DNA of 5,444 nucleotides from an uncultured Ilumatobacter sp. (lineage in GTDB: Bacteria > Actinomycetota > Acidimicrobiia > Acidimicrobiales > Ilumatobacteraceae). The stretch is from contig CALICC010000150.1 of the NCBI GenBank assembly GCA_938049325.1, positions 1 to 5,444 of the forward strand, written 5' to 3'. Both the position numbers and the translations under genes were made by a program. The number at the start of each line of letters is the position of its first letter. Position 1 is the stretch's first letter. Below, piece by piece: positions 4,578 to 5,444 of the stretch. The notes beneath the pieces are model-generated. The model had not been told where the DNA came from, did not search any database, and worked only from the letters and a program-made list of their open reading frames with translations.

Positions 4578-5420
4578 ATGTCGATCAACGTGACGCCGTC
4601 GGGCCAAGTGTGCGGTGCGTCGGTGACCGGCGTCGATCTCGCGGCGCCGTTCGAGGCCGACGTCGTCGCCGAGATCCGGGCAGCCTGGCTCGAACACCAC
4701 GTGCTCGCGTTTGCGGATCAGGCCATGACCGATGACGATCTCGAGCGGTTCACGCTCGCGTTCGGTGGCTTCGGCGATGACCCGTTCATCGCGCCGATCG
4801 AGGGCCGAGAGCACGTGATCGCCGTCGAACGTCGCGCCGACGAGACGGCCCCGTTGTTCGCGGAGAACTGGCACAGCGACTGGAGTTTCCAGGAAGCGCC
4901 ACCTGCTGGTACCTGCCTGTTCGGCGTGACGATCCCGCCGACGGGAGGCGACACGCTCTACGCCGATCAACACGAGGCGCTCGACCAGATGCCCGCCCAT
5001 CTGCGCTCACGCCTCGACGGAAAGATGGCGATCCACTCTGCTCGTGGCGGGTACGCACCCGACGGCACCTACGGCGACGACGATCAGGCGACCGATCGCA
5101 GCATGGCGATCCGCCCGTCGGAGGCCGCACTGGCCACCCAACTGCATCCGATCATCAGGGAGCATCCCGAAACCGGACGCCTCGGACTGTTCAGTTGTGT
5201 CGGGTACATCATCGGGATCGACGGGATGGAGATCGATGCTGCCCGCGACCTGCTGTTCGAGCTCTACGCCTGGCAGACGCGAGAAGAGTTCATCTATCGC
5301 CACCGGTGGGAGCCGAACATGTTGGTGATGTGGGACAACCGCTCCGTGTTGCACCGGGCGACCGGAGGTTACGACGGTCACGATCGTCTGCTGCACCGCA
5401 CGACCATCGCCGCCGCCTGA
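4578..5420 (+). CDS. TauD/TfdA-family Fe(II)/2-oxoglutarate-dependent dioxygenase
   Basis: The 280-residue cytosolic oxygenase would couple decarboxylation of 2-oxoglutarate to hydroxylation of an unidentified substrate. It has no signal peptide and is close to E. coli TauD in length. The iron triad is visible as His99 and Asp101 in NWHSDWSF and His259 in WDNRSVLHRAT. Arg270 in DRLLHRTTI corresponds to the 2-oxoglutarate-binding arginine of TauD, and Arg274 to the arginine that holds the sulfonate of taurine. Other shared blocks are PPAGTCLFG (108-116), PPTGGDTLYAD (120-130) and HPIIREHPETG (190-200). The TauD substrate residue His70 aligns with Asp68, so taurine itself is doubtful; an alkyl sulfonate, sulfate ester or carboxylate substrate is possible. 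No sulfonate transporter (TauABC or SsuABC) is adjacent. ATG 4578 is preferred over GTG 4518, which lies inside the hairpin and adds twenty residues before the conserved start INVTPSGQVCGASVTGVDL. Confidence 0.9.
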   Translation: MSINVTPSGQVCGASVTGVDLAAPFEADVVAEIRAAWLEHHVLAFADQAMTDDDLERFTLAFGGFGDDPFIAPIEGREHVIAVERRADETAPLFAENWHSDWSFQEAPPAGTCLFGVTIPPTGGDTLYADQHEALDQMPAHLRSRLDGKMAIHSARGGYAPDGTYGDDDQATDRSMAIRPSEAALATQLHPIIREHPETGRLGLFSCVGYIIGIDGMEIDAARDLLFELYAWQTREEFIYRHRWEPNMLVMWDNRSVLHRATGGYDGHDRLLHRTTIAAA

Positions 5421-5444
5421 GCGCGCCGCCGCACCGCCGCAGCT

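Noticed and set aside
5421..5444. GCC-rich tail after the dioxygenase stop codon
   Set aside because: Only 24 bases; no stem, start codon or motif can be supported before the window ends.

Overview
The window is GC-rich DNA with strong G/C bias at codon third positions. It is densely packed with short intergenic gaps and looks like an actinobacterial chromosome. A member of Acidimicrobiia or a related lineage is plausible from protein style and promoter layout, but this is an inference, since no rRNA or other taxonomic marker is present. I see no insertion sequence, CRISPR array, tRNA, phage gene or recognisable defence system. It reads as ordinary housekeeping and accessory-metabolism chromosome.

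Layout from left to right: (1) the first 52 codons of peptide chain release factor 3 (prfC) on the minus strand, running off the left edge; (2) divergent from it, a complete NAD-dependent sirtuin (cobB-like); (3) 26 bases later on the same strand, a 399-residue winged-helix protein of the HTH_42 / AlkX-AlkZ type, probably co-transcribed with the sirtuin; (4) convergent with that, a ten-helix EamA/DMT-family transporter on the minus strand; (5) divergent from the transporter, a rhodanese-MoeB fusion that would activate the C-terminus of a ubiquitin-like sulfur carrier protein; (6) after a strong hairpin, a TauD/TfdA-type Fe(II)/2-oxoglutarate dioxygenase. The last 24 bases hold nothing I can identify.

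The genes do not form one pathway. Likely transcription units are prfC, sirtuin plus HTH_42, the transporter, rhodanese-MoeB, and the dioxygenase. The most consistent signal outside the coding regions is a TANNNT -10 hexamer lying exactly 6 or 7 bases before the start codon of four of the five first-in-unit genes (prfC, transporter, rhodanese-MoeB, dioxygenase). This points to leaderless transcription. The protein features most worth a second look are the reversed domain order of the rhodanese-MoeB fusion, its loss of all four zinc cysteines, and replacement of the QxQ/QxD catalytic signature by H-S-T in the HTH_42 protein.
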